Origin: an uncultured Clostridia bacterium
GTDB taxonomy: Bacteria > Bacillota > Clostridia > UMGS1883
Assembly: GCA_934476455.1 (NCBI GenBank)
Contig: CAKSNY010000002.1
Coordinates: 1-64,000 of the forward strand
Reading direction: 5' to 3'
DNA length: 64,000 nucleotides
Shown here: positions 1 through 6,758 of the stretch, in pieces
Layout: each line of letters starts with the position of its first letter
Position numbering within the stretch: the first letter of the stretch is position 1
Program-made: the position numbers and the translations under genes
Notes under the pieces: generated by a model
What the model saw: only the letters and a program-made list of their open reading frames with translations
Told to the model about the DNA's origin: nothing
Databases searched by the model: none

Positions 1-207
1 TCAAGTGAAGAGCTTAAACCGGAAAACGAAAACGCATATTGGGACGATTTTATAATGCTGGACGGGCGTGCCGAGTATAAGCGTGATGGGTTTGATTTTC
101 AAATAAAAGAGGATTACGTAAATATGTTTAACGGGGAACTGCCGCTCTTAAAGTTCAAATGCTATAAAAAGTCGGAATACTTTAAAGATAAGCAGAATGA
201 TAAATAG
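1..207 (+). CDS. Lipoprotein array member, C-terminal part (5' end outside window)
   Basis: The window opens inside this gene; the last 68 codons are visible and end at TAG 205-207. It encodes the shared C-terminal module of the array: a GRAEYKRDGFDFQ segment, then NMFNGELPLLKFKCYKK and a charged YFKDKQ tail. The first 164 bases are identical to 1666-1829 in the third complete array gene, so this is a recent duplicate and the array continues to the left of the window. I do not recognise the family. By analogy with the complete copies it should be a small surface lipoprotein. Confidence 0.8.
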   Translation, partial: SSEELKPENENAYWDDFIMLDGRAEYKRDGFDFQIKEDYVNMFNGELPLLKFKCYKKSEYFKDKQNDK

Positions 208-216
208 GGAGTGTTC

Positions 217-660
217 ATGATGACAGTGAAAAAAATATTAACCGCCATACTCAGTGCTGTATTTTTAAGCGGATGTATGTACCAGGCAGATTTAAGACCT
301 ACTTCCGATACCTCGCTGATATGGGTAAGTAAAGACCCGTATGCAGAACTTGAGTTTAATGAGGAACAAGGTAGTCCTATCGGAAAAGTTGTTTATAATA
401 AAAACGAATACAGCGTTGCATATGATGCAAACTACGGCGCAGGGATATATATGATGTCCAAGGAAATTTTAAACTCGGAAAACGATACACGGGTATGGAG
501 CGACTTTTTATGGGTAAGGGGACGTGCAGACTATAAACGTGATGGATTTGATTTTCAAGTAAAAGAAGATTATGTAAATATGTTTGACGGGGAACTGCCG
601 CTGTTAAAATTTAAATGCTATAAAAAGGTGGATTATTTTAAAGAAAAACAGGACGAATAA
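217..660 (+). CDS. Small putative lipoprotein, array member A
   Basis: About 147 residues. The N-terminus is a lipoprotein signal: Lys-rich start, hydrophobic stretch and the lipobox LSGC with Cys at residue 20, followed by the family signature YQAD-x-RP. The rest is a small, probably beta-rich domain ending in GRADYKRDGFDFQ and NMFDGELPLLKFKCYKK. AGGGAG at 206-211 supports the ATG at 217 or 220 over the GTG at 211. The signal-peptide part is identical in DNA to that of the member at 2398, while the C-terminal part belongs to the other subclass, so the gene is a mosaic. Function unknown; likely anchored to the outer face of the membrane. Confidence 0.8.
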   Translation: MMTVKKILTAILSAVFLSGCMYQADLRPTSDTSLIWVSKDPYAELEFNEEQGSPIGKVVYNKNEYSVAYDANYGAGIYMMSKEILNSENDTRVWSDFLWVRGRADYKRDGFDFQVKEDYVNMFDGELPLLKFKCYKKVDYFKEKQDE

Positions 661-703
661 AATATGTTTTAGACCGCAGGGCGGGTAAAACCGCCCTAAG
701 GAA

Positions 704-1429
704 TTGGAGGAATATGCCGCATATATAAAAGAAAACGGTATATTACCGGGCATAAGTAAAAAGCTTGCAAAGGATAAAAGGCTTGACGATGTGACAAACG
801 CAGTGTTAAAAACGCACGATGTAAAAGAAAGAATAAAGCTGAAATCGCCGCTTTCTCATGCGATGCACATAAGTATTGCCACAGACAATTATTTGTATAA
901 CAGGAATGTGGATTTATCTGTTTACAAGAACGGATATATAAACGACCAAAACAGCGGGGCAGTGTCAAAGCTGCGTCTTGGCATTACAGAGATGAAAAAC
1001 AACGGGTGCGAGGTAATAGCGGCATACAATGCACTAAAAATTTTAGGGAATCCGCGGGACATACGCGCAATAGCCTATAATTTTGAAACGGATGGGCAGA
1101 TGCTTATGGGAGGATTTGGAACAAATCCGTACGCCGTGGGCAGATATTTTAAAAAGATAGGGTACAATGTAAAAACGCTTGAGGGTGACGAAATACTGAC
1201 CAAGCCCACGCCCAAAGCAGACGCATACGTTATATCGTTTTGGAATAGTGATGATGTAAGGGATATGCTGCATACCGTAGCCGCAAGAAAAACAAAAGAC
1301 GGCGGGTATGAGTTGTTTAATAATGGACCGGATAAAAAAATAAATGCGGATGATAACCTTGCAAAATATTTTGTAAGAAATGGAATACATCCAATCGTAT
1401 TGTTCGGAATAGAGGAGAGAGTAAAATGA
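704..1429 (+). CDS. C39/papain-like cysteine peptidase-like protein without signal peptide
   Basis: About 241 residues with no signal peptide or membrane segment. The second half resembles peptidase C39-like (papain-fold) domains: a Cys in NNGCEVIAAYNALKILG (about residue 103), a helix-rich GGFGTNPYAVGRYFKKIGYN segment, then a His in DMLHTVAARK and an Asn in YELFNNG, the usual Cys-His-Asn order. This is recognised by pattern only. The start is uncertain: TTG at 704 has AAGGA only one base upstream, and no ATG gives this frame near a good ribosome site, so the gene may be a 5'-truncated remnant or start at an internal GTG near 800. Its stop overlaps the next lipoprotein start by four bases, implying coupled translation. 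It could be a toxin-type or processing peptidase acting with the lipoproteins; that is inference. Confidence 0.55.
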   Translation: MEEYAAYIKENGILPGISKKLAKDKRLDDVTNAVLKTHDVKERIKLKSPLSHAMHISIATDNYLYNRNVDLSVYKNGYINDQNSGAVSKLRLGITEMKNNGCEVIAAYNALKILGNPRDIRAIAYNFETDGQMLMGGFGTNPYAVGRYFKKIGYNVKTLEGDEILTKPTPKADAYVISFWNSDDVRDMLHTVAARKTKDGGYELFNNGPDKKINADDNLAKYFVRNGIHPIVLFGIEERVK

Positions 1430-1872
1430 AACAAAAACTGTCCGCAACAATTATAATTTTGGTAAAGCTTATACTTAACGGATGCATATATCAGGTAGAT
1501 TTACGACCGGCAAATGATGAAAACCTAATATGGGTATGCGAAGAACCGTATGCTATTTACGAGTACAATAAAAACGTGGACCGTACAGTTGGGAAAATAG
1601 TGTATGGGGAAATGGAATACGATGTTGTGTATGGGGCTGACAGTAGCCCATATATGTATGTTATGTCAAGTGAAGAGCTTAAACCGGAAAACGAAAACGC
1701 ATATTGGGACGATTTTATAATGCTGGACGGGCGTGCCGAGTATAAGCGTGATGGGTTTGATTTTCAAATAAAAGAGGATTACGTAAATATGTTTAACGGG
1801 GAACTGCCGCTCTTAAAGTTCAAATGCTACAAAAAGTCGGAATATTTCAAAGATAAGCAGGATGACGAATAA
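1426..1872 (+). CDS. Small putative lipoprotein, array member B
   Basis: A 148-residue paralogue with signal sequence and lipobox ILNGC (Cys20), then YQVDLRP. The C-terminal half has the GRAEYKRDGFDFQ subclass and ends NMFNGELPLLKFKCYKK. ATG 1426 overlaps the stop of the peptidase-like gene (ATGA) and is preceded by GAGAGA. Bases 1666-1829 are identical to 1-164 of the window. Function unknown; the position directly after the peptidase-like gene makes it the best candidate partner of that protein. Confidence 0.8.
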   Translation: MKQKLSATIIILVKLILNGCIYQVDLRPANDENLIWVCEEPYAIYEYNKNVDRTVGKIVYGEMEYDVVYGADSSPYMYVMSSEELKPENENAYWDDFIMLDGRAEYKRDGFDFQIKEDYVNMFNGELPLLKFKCYKKSEYFKDKQDDE

Positions 1873-1945
1873 GAAGTGCCTACGATGACACAAAGGGAAT
1901 TGTTCCTATAATGTTGCATTGTATTGATAAGTGAGGGTGAAAAGT

Positions 1946-2388
1946 ATGAAAATAAGGCGGTCTGCTGTTTTGACAATAGTATTCGTGTTTTCCCTGCTTG
2001 GATGCACCTATCAGGCAGAGAAGCGCCCTGTATTCAACGATGATGAAGTGTGGATATGTGAAAAACCGTATATTGAACTTTATTGGTCTAAAACAGATGG
2101 AAAGAGCGGAACTATCGAAATAAATAATGTGTATACGGATATTTATCAGGTATCTACTCACGGAGCTTTAATGGAGATATATTCAATAGAGGAGAAAGAA
2201 ATTCATAATACAGCCGAATCAAATGGTCAATATTTACTATTCAAATCGCGTGCAAATTATAATTATGACACATTCACCTTGCAGGTAGAGAAGATCGGGT
2301 AAATATGTTTGACGGGGAACTGCTGCTCTTAAAGTTCAAATGCTATAAAAAGTCGGAATACTTTAAAGATAAGCAGAATGATAAATAG
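1946..2388 (+). pseudogene. Frameshifted lipoprotein array member
   Basis: Starts like its neighbours: ATG 1946 after GAGGGTGA, lipobox SLLGC with Cys20, then YQAEKRP. It stays in frame to residue ~118, where the reading GTA GAG AAG ATC GGG meets TAA at 2300-2302. The intact copy ending at 3810 reads GTAGAGGAAGATCGGG at the same place, so one G has been lost near 2290. Restoring it recovers the conserved NMFDGEL...KFKCYKK ending up to TAG 2386-2388. It is a recent single-base frameshift or an assembly error; a product truncated at 2302 may still be made. Confidence 0.75.
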
Positions 2389-2397
2389 GGAGTGTTC

Positions 2398-2844
2398 ATG
2401 ATGACAGTGAAAAAAATATTAACCGCCATACTCAGTGCTGTATTTTTAAGCGGATGTATGTACCAGGCAGATAGGAGACCAACCTTAAGCAATGATGAGG
2501 TTTGGATATGTGAAGAACCGTATGCTGAATTTTACTGGGAAAAAGGAACTGATGTGCTTACGGGGAAGATAATTGTAAATAACAAAGAATACAATATGTT
2601 CCATCGTGAAAATTCCGGACCATACCTGTGGGTGTACTCAATGGAAGGAAAAGAAGAAGCATATGATGTAAGCAATGCTAAGGAATACCTACTGTTTAGA
2701 TCGCGTGCGAATTATAATTATGACACATTCACCTTGCAGGTAGAAGAAGACAGGGCAAATATGTTTGACGGGGAACTGCCGCTCTTAAAGTTCAAATGCT
2801 ACAAGAAGTCGGAATATTTTAAGGATAAGCAGGGTGACAAATAA
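2398..2844 (+). CDS. Small putative lipoprotein, array member D
   Basis: About 149 residues, lipobox LSGC (Cys20), then YQADRRP. The C-terminal half is of the second subclass, SRANYNYDTFTLQVEEDR, followed by NMFDGELPLLKFKCYKK. The start region (2325-2472) is a 148-base exact copy of 144-291, including the end of the preceding gene, the AGGGAG ribosome site and the signal peptide. The GTG at 2392 is a less likely start because it overlaps the ribosome site. Function unknown. Confidence 0.8.
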   Translation: MMTVKKILTAILSAVFLSGCMYQADRRPTLSNDEVWICEEPYAEFYWEKGTDVLTGKIIVNNKEYNMFHRENSGPYLWVYSMEGKEEAYDVSNAKEYLLFRSRANYNYDTFTLQVEEDRANMFDGELPLLKFKCYKKSEYFKDKQGDK

Positions 2845-2882
2845 GAAGCGCTCGCAATTTGATGCAAATAGGTGATTTTGAC

Positions 2883-3335
2883 ATGAAGAATATAAAAATT
2901 TATTTCGCTGTTATTGCTTTCTTTTTTGTTGAAATGCTCTTAAACGGCTGCACATATCAGGCAAATAGGCGCCCGAAGTACGATGATAGCATTGTATGGG
3001 TATGTCAAAGCCCGCGTATAGAACTTTATTGGAGTAATTCTGAAGATACATATGGAAAAATATACATTAAAAACAAAGAAATAGATTTATTTCACGTTGA
3101 AAATCCGGGCTCAGGGTTTGATGTATATAAGAACGAGGCAAGCAATTGTTATTTTACAGCTGACGGTGCAGAAGAATATTTGCTATTTAAATCACGAGCA
3201 AATTATAATTATGACACATTCCCCTTGCAGGTAGAAGAAGACAGGGTAAATATGTTTGACGGTGAATTGCCGCTCTTAAAGTTCAAATGCTACAAGAAGT
3301 CGGAATATTTTAAGGATAAGCAGGGTGACAAATAA
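2883..3335 (+). CDS. Small putative lipoprotein, array member E
   Basis: Start ATG 2883 is chosen because AGGTGA lies at 2870-2875, seven bases upstream; the ATG at 2862 has no ribosome site. The 150-residue product has a long hydrophobic signal, lipobox LLNGC (Cys23) and YQANRRP. The central part differs strongly from the siblings, while the last ~50 residues (SRANYNYDTFPLQVEEDR, NMFDGELPLLKFKCYKK) are nearly invariant. Function unknown. Confidence 0.8.
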   Translation: MKNIKIYFAVIAFFFVEMLLNGCTYQANRRPKYDDSIVWVCQSPRIELYWSNSEDTYGKIYIKNKEIDLFHVENPGSGFDVYKNEASNCYFTADGAEEYLLFKSRANYNYDTFPLQVEEDRVNMFDGELPLLKFKCYKKSEYFKDKQGDK

Positions 3336-3375
3336 GAAGCGTTTACGATGACGAAAAAACAGGGCGGGTGATAAT

Positions 3376-3810
3376 ATGAAAAAAATATTGTTAGGCTCAA
3401 TTATGTGTGTGCTTATTTTAAATGCGTGTATATATCAGGCGGAAAAAAGACCGCTGCCCCGCGATAATGAGGTGTGGGTATGCGAAAATCCGCACATAGA
3501 ATTATATTGGGATAATACATATGAAAATATAAATTACGGGTTAATAGAAATTAACAATACAAGATACGAAATTTTTCATAAAGAGGGAGCCGGCTCAAAA
3601 GTTTTCATATATTCTATAGATGGCGCTGAAGTATACAATGAAACTGAAAAAGTGAAAGAATATTTACTATTCAAATCGCGTGCAAATTATAATTATGACA
3701 CATTCACCTTGCAGGTAGAGGAAGATCGGGTAAATATGTTTGACGGGGAACTGCCGCTCTTAAAGTTTAAATGCTACAAAAAGGCAGAATACTTTAAGGA
3801 CAAGCAGTAA
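3376..3810 (+). CDS. Small putative lipoprotein, array member F (last of array)
   Basis: A 144-residue member with lipobox ILNAC (Cys18) and YQAEKRP, second-subclass C-terminus SRANYNYDTFTLQVEEDR, NMFDGELPLLKFKCYKK. GGGCGGGTGAT precedes ATG 3376. It is the intact reference for the frameshifted copy at 1946. It is followed directly by a strong terminator, so the array ends here and is probably co-transcribed from left of the window. Confidence 0.8.
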   Translation: MKKILLGSIMCVLILNACIYQAEKRPLPRDNEVWVCENPHIELYWDNTYENINYGLIEINNTRYEIFHKEGAGSKVFIYSIDGAEVYNETEKVKEYLLFKSRANYNYDTFTLQVEEDRVNMFDGELPLLKFKCYKKAEYFKDKQ

Positions 3811-3812
3811 TA

Positions 3813-3852
3813 AATAAGCGGCGCTTCGTAAATTTACGAAACGCCGCTTATT
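3813..3852. terminator. Terminator after the lipoprotein array, probably bidirectional
   Basis: AATAAGCGGCG (3813-3823) pairs with CGCCGCTTATT (3842-3852), and the loop part TTCGTAAATTTACGAA is itself palindromic. T-rich sequence follows on + and A-rich sequence precedes it. It separates the array from the convergent ireB. Confidence 0.85.
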
Positions 3853-3867
3853 TTATTTTATTTTGCC

Positions 3868-4128
3868 TTATTTATCTGCAAGATATTTTCGGAACACAAC
3901 CTCAAGTATTTCATCGCGCTCGACCTTGGTTATAAGGCTGCGCGCGCCCTTATGCCCTGTAATATAGGTGGGGTCGCCCGACATAATATAGCCCACAAGC
4001 TGGCTTATCGGGTCGTATCCTTTTTCAACCAGCGCAGCGTGCACGCGGCAGATAATTGCGTCAATCTCTGTATCGCGCGTTTTGCAGATGTCAATATGTG
4101 TTGTTTGCATAGCCTTGTTATCGTTCAT
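3868..4128 (-). CDS. ireB: IreB family regulatory phosphoprotein (UPF0297)
   Basis: An 86-residue cytosolic protein with the hallmark of the family: ALVEKGYDPISQLVGYIMSG, GDPTYITGHKGARSLI, then a conserved ERDEI and a C-terminal hydrophobic helix. In enterococci IreB is phosphorylated near its N-terminus by the PASTA kinase IreK and controls cephalosporin tolerance; Thr residues near this N-terminus (MQTTHID) could be the targets, by analogy only. Start ATG 4128 is used rather than the upstream extension to 4194 because GGGGGA sits just ahead of it and family members have this length. In many Firmicutes the gene sits beside alaS and ruvX-like yrrK, but here it stands alone. Confidence 0.85.
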   Translation of the reverse strand: MNDNKAMQTTHIDICKTRDTEIDAIICRVHAALVEKGYDPISQLVGYIMSGDPTYITGHKGARSLITKVERDEILEVVFRKYLADK

Positions 4129-4153
4129 TGTCAGCCATCCCCCTTCAATTGTA

Positions 4154-4182
4154 AGCATACACCATTTATATGCTTTTTTCAA
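4154..4182 (-). promoter_or_regulatory. Candidate promoter of ireB
   Basis: On the minus strand TTGAAA, 17 bases, TATGCT, about 25 bases upstream of the ireB start. The -10 box is weak. Confidence 0.45.
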
Positions 4183-4260
4183 TAGCGGTAACACAATTTT
4201 AATATTATATTTACCTTTTGGAAACTGTTTTTGCGCTGCCGCCTTTTTTCGGCATATTTA

Positions 4261-4289
4261 TTGACATTTTATAAAAGCAGTGGTATCAT
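4261..4289 (+). promoter_or_regulatory. Sigma-A promoter of the dnaD operon
   Basis: TTGACA (4261-4266), 17-base spacer, TATCAT (4284-4289), followed ~50 bases later by the dnaD-like start. Confidence 0.75.
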
Positions 4290-4340
4290 AAAATAACTGT
4301 ATGGTGCGAAAAATTACTTGTTTTGGGAGGCGTTTTGCAT

Positions 4341-5309
4341 ATGGCAGAGTTTATGCATTTTCAAAAATCCGTTCCGCTGCCGATTGAGTTTATAAAAAAA
4401 TATATGATAACTGCGAACGCCACCTATGTTAAGGTATATCTTTACGGTTTGGCGCAGTGCTACGAGGCGGGCGAAGCACCCACAAACGCAGCAATAGCCG
4501 AAGCGCTTGATATTTTGGAAACAGATGTAAGCAAGGCGTGGAGATACTGGAAAAGAGTGGGGCTTATACATAGCGAGGGTAAGGGCAGCATAGTGTATGA
4601 CCCGATTTTGCCCGAGGGCGTAAAGCCGCACCACGAGAAAAAAGAAAGCGATATTAAGGGAAAAGAAGCCATGCCCGCGGCAGCACAGCCCCAAATGAAA
4701 GAAATTTTAGAGGCAATGAAAATAAATCCCGAAATGAAAGATACCGTTAATCAGACAGAGCGCCTTTTAAAAAGACCGCTCACGCAGAGGGAAATTACAA
4801 CGCTTTATAATCTGATGGATTGGTATAATATGAGCAATGCCATGGTTATGGTGCTTATAGAGTACTGCGTAAATATAGAAAAAACAAGCTTTGCATATAT
4901 AGAAAAGGTCGCACGCCGCTGGAATGATGAGGGAATAACCACCATAAGCGCCGCGACAGAGGAAATAAACCGCGCGGCAAAGCTTTTGAACGTGCAGAAC
5001 AAGTGCAAAAGGATATTCGGCATTGACCGCGCGTTTACGGCGGCAGAGATAAAATACATCACCTCGTGGGTAAACGAGCTTTCAATGACAGAGTCGATGA
5101 TAAAATGTGCGTACGAACGTACGGTAAACAATACAGGTAAGCTTTCGATGCCGTATATGAATACCATTTTGCGTTCGTGGCACGAAAAGGGAATAAAAAC
5201 GCCCGCACGAACAGAACAGGACCGTAAAAAACCGCGCAATGCGGCGTATGAGCATGACGACGCTGCGGCTATTGAAAGGCGGCTCAGACTTGCGAAACAA
5301 AAAAGTTGA
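4341..5309 (+). CDS. dnaD: DnaD/DnaB-domain replication initiation protein
   Basis: A 322-residue protein with a winged-helix-like N-terminal region (ITANATYVKVYLYGLAQCYE ... ALDILETDVSKAWRYWKRVG) and two tandem DnaB_2 (DnaD C-terminal) helical domains around residues 130-200 and 215-290; the second contains a YxxxILRSW-like motif (YMNTILRSWHEKGI). In Firmicutes such proteins load the replicative helicase with DnaI. GGGAGG (4325-4330) fits ATG 4341 or the in-frame TTG 4335. The helicase-loader-like gene follows after 11 bases, which supports this role. The orthology to Bacillus DnaD rather than DnaB is uncertain. Confidence 0.8.
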   Translation: MAEFMHFQKSVPLPIEFIKKYMITANATYVKVYLYGLAQCYEAGEAPTNAAIAEALDILETDVSKAWRYWKRVGLIHSEGKGSIVYDPILPEGVKPHHEKKESDIKGKEAMPAAAQPQMKEILEAMKINPEMKDTVNQTERLLKRPLTQREITTLYNLMDWYNMSNAMVMVLIEYCVNIEKTSFAYIEKVARRWNDEGITTISAATEEINRAAKLLNVQNKCKRIFGIDRAFTAAEIKYITSWVNELSMTESMIKCAYERTVNNTGKLSMPYMNTILRSWHEKGIKTPARTEQDRKKPRNAAYEHDDAAAIERRLRLAKQKS

Positions 5310-5320
5310 GGTGACGTACA

Positions 5321-6316
5321 GTGGCGGAATCTATTTATGACAGAGCGTCGGCAATAATTGCAAAACGTAAAAAACAGCGCGAGGAAAAGCTTTCGCGCAG
5401 ACGTGCCGAGGTTTTCGGCAAAATACCGCGCATAGCGGAGATTGAAGCGGAGCTTGACCGTTACGGAATGAGAATGCTTAATATGGTCGCCTCCGGCGAG
5501 AATGACCCCGAGCGTGCCGTTGCGGCAATTTCCGCGGAAAACCGCGCATATGTTGAAGAGTGCCGCAGGCTTTTGGCGGTACACGGCTACAGTGAGGATT
5601 ATCTTGAAATACCGCCGGTTTGCGCAAAATGTAACGACACCGGGTATGTGGAAAACAAAATTTGCGGCTGTCTTAAGGAAGAAATACTTTCGTGCGCGCT
5701 TGAGAGCGCAAACCTCTCACAGTCAAGCGCGAAAAAAACCTTTGAAAATTTCAGCCTTGATTACTACAGCGATGAATACGCCGAAGAATACGGCTGTTCC
5801 CCGCGGGAGAATATGCAGGCAATTTTAAAAGAATGTAAAAGCTTTGTGCAAGGCTTTCCGAACAATGCAGAAAACCTTTTGCTTTGCGGCGGCTGCGGGC
5901 TTGGGAAAACGCATCTTTCCTCGGCTGTGGCGCACGAGCTTCTTTTGCGCGGGGTTGACGTTTTGTATGTCAGCAGTAACTCGCTGTTTCCCATGCTGGA
6001 GGACATCCACTTCGGCAGAGATGTAAGCGAGCGTGCCGATTACATTGTACGAAAAATAAACGACTGCGACTTGCTTATATTAGACGATCTCGGCAGCGAA
6101 TTTGTAACGCAGTTTACCGTTTCGGAGCTTTTCGGAATTATAAACACGCGTATTATGAATGACAAAAAAATGATAATTTCAACAAACTTAAACAGCGCCC
6201 GTCTGGCAGAGGTTTACACGGGGCGTATTGCGTCAAGAATATACGGCTCGTTTGCAATACTGGAGTTTTTGGGCGACGATATACGGAAAATAAAAAAATT
6301 TGAAGGCAGGCTGTAA
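5321..6316 (+). CDS. DnaC/DnaI-like helicase loader ATPase
   Basis: A 331-residue AAA+ ATPase. An N-terminal coiled region is followed by a four-Cys cluster (Cys101, 104, 115, 117; CAKCNDTGYVENKICGC), then Walker A GCGLGKTHLS near 191-200 and Walker B LLILDDLGSE at 251-260, and an Arg-finger-like GRIASRIYG. This is the architecture of primosomal DnaI/DnaC proteins that load the replicative helicase. GTG 5321 is preceded by GAGGTGA at 5308-5314. It is in an operon with the DnaD-like gene upstream and an unknown small gene two bases downstream. Confidence 0.85.
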   Translation: MAESIYDRASAIIAKRKKQREEKLSRRRAEVFGKIPRIAEIEAELDRYGMRMLNMVASGENDPERAVAAISAENRAYVEECRRLLAVHGYSEDYLEIPPVCAKCNDTGYVENKICGCLKEEILSCALESANLSQSSAKKTFENFSLDYYSDEYAEEYGCSPRENMQAILKECKSFVQGFPNNAENLLLCGGCGLGKTHLSSAVAHELLLRGVDVLYVSSNSLFPMLEDIHFGRDVSERADYIVRKINDCDLLILDDLGSEFVTQFTVSELFGIINTRIMNDKKMIISTNLNSARLAEVYTGRIASRIYGSFAILEFLGDDIRKIKKFEGRL

Positions 6317-6318
6317 AA

Positions 6319-6612
6319 ATGGGAAATGCCAAAGAAGTTTTAAAGGGACATATAGACCTTGCAGAGAGGGCTATGACGGAGTTTGCCCTGGATAATATGC
6401 GCGGGGCAAAGGCGCTTGACAATCTAAGGGCGGCGCTTTCAAAAAAAGTTTTGATTGATAAAGAACAAAAAGAATTGTACATGCCGGCGGTGTATAATGC
6501 GCTTGCGACGATAAATTCCGTTCCGAATACAAAAATCAGAAGCAGGCAGCTTATCGAGGCAATAAAGGAAGCAAAAGCGGAGATGCAGGCAATATGCGAT
6601 TTTCTGGAATAG
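6319..6612 (+). CDS. Small protein of unknown function in the dnaD-dnaI operon
   Basis: A 97-residue, charged, probably all-helical cytosolic protein with no Cys cluster until the final ICDFLE. I do not recognise a family. It starts two bases after the helicase loader gene and ends before a strong terminator, so it is translated with the replication genes. A structural or adaptor role is possible but unsupported. Confidence 0.7.
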   Translation: MGNAKEVLKGHIDLAERAMTEFALDNMRGAKALDNLRAALSKKVLIDKEQKELYMPAVYNALATINSVPNTKIRSRQLIEAIKEAKAEMQAICDFLE

Positions 6613-6641
6613 GCGTTTTTTCAGTTTTTCGACAGTTTGTG

Positions 6642-6678
6642 GGTTGCGGTAAAAATTTTTTACCGCAACCTTTTTTTA
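6642..6678 (+). terminator. Rho-independent terminator of the dnaD operon
   Basis: GGTTGCGGTAA pairs with TTACCGCAACC around an A/T loop, followed by TTTTTTTA. Confidence 0.85.
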
Positions 6679-6692
6679 CCTATATTTATAAC

Positions 6693-6721
6693 TTGACAAA
6701 AAACAAAACACACATTATAAT
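6693..6721 (+). promoter_or_regulatory. Sigma-A promoter of the activase operon
   Basis: TTGACA (6693-6698), 17 bases, TATAAT (6716-6721): a consensus promoter. The start codon lies 38 bases beyond the -10 box. Confidence 0.85.
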
Positions 6722-6758
6722 ACAATAAGTGAGTTTTATCAGACTGGGGAAAGACCGT

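Noticed and set aside
211..219. GTG 211 as start of lipoprotein A
   Set aside because: The GTG overlaps the AGGGAG ribosome site; ATG 217/220 is spaced correctly and gives a standard signal peptide.
1..3810. CRISPR-like interpretation of the repeats in the array
   Set aside because: The repeats are long, lie within coding sequence, and have no regular spacers; no CRISPR array or cas gene occurs in the window.
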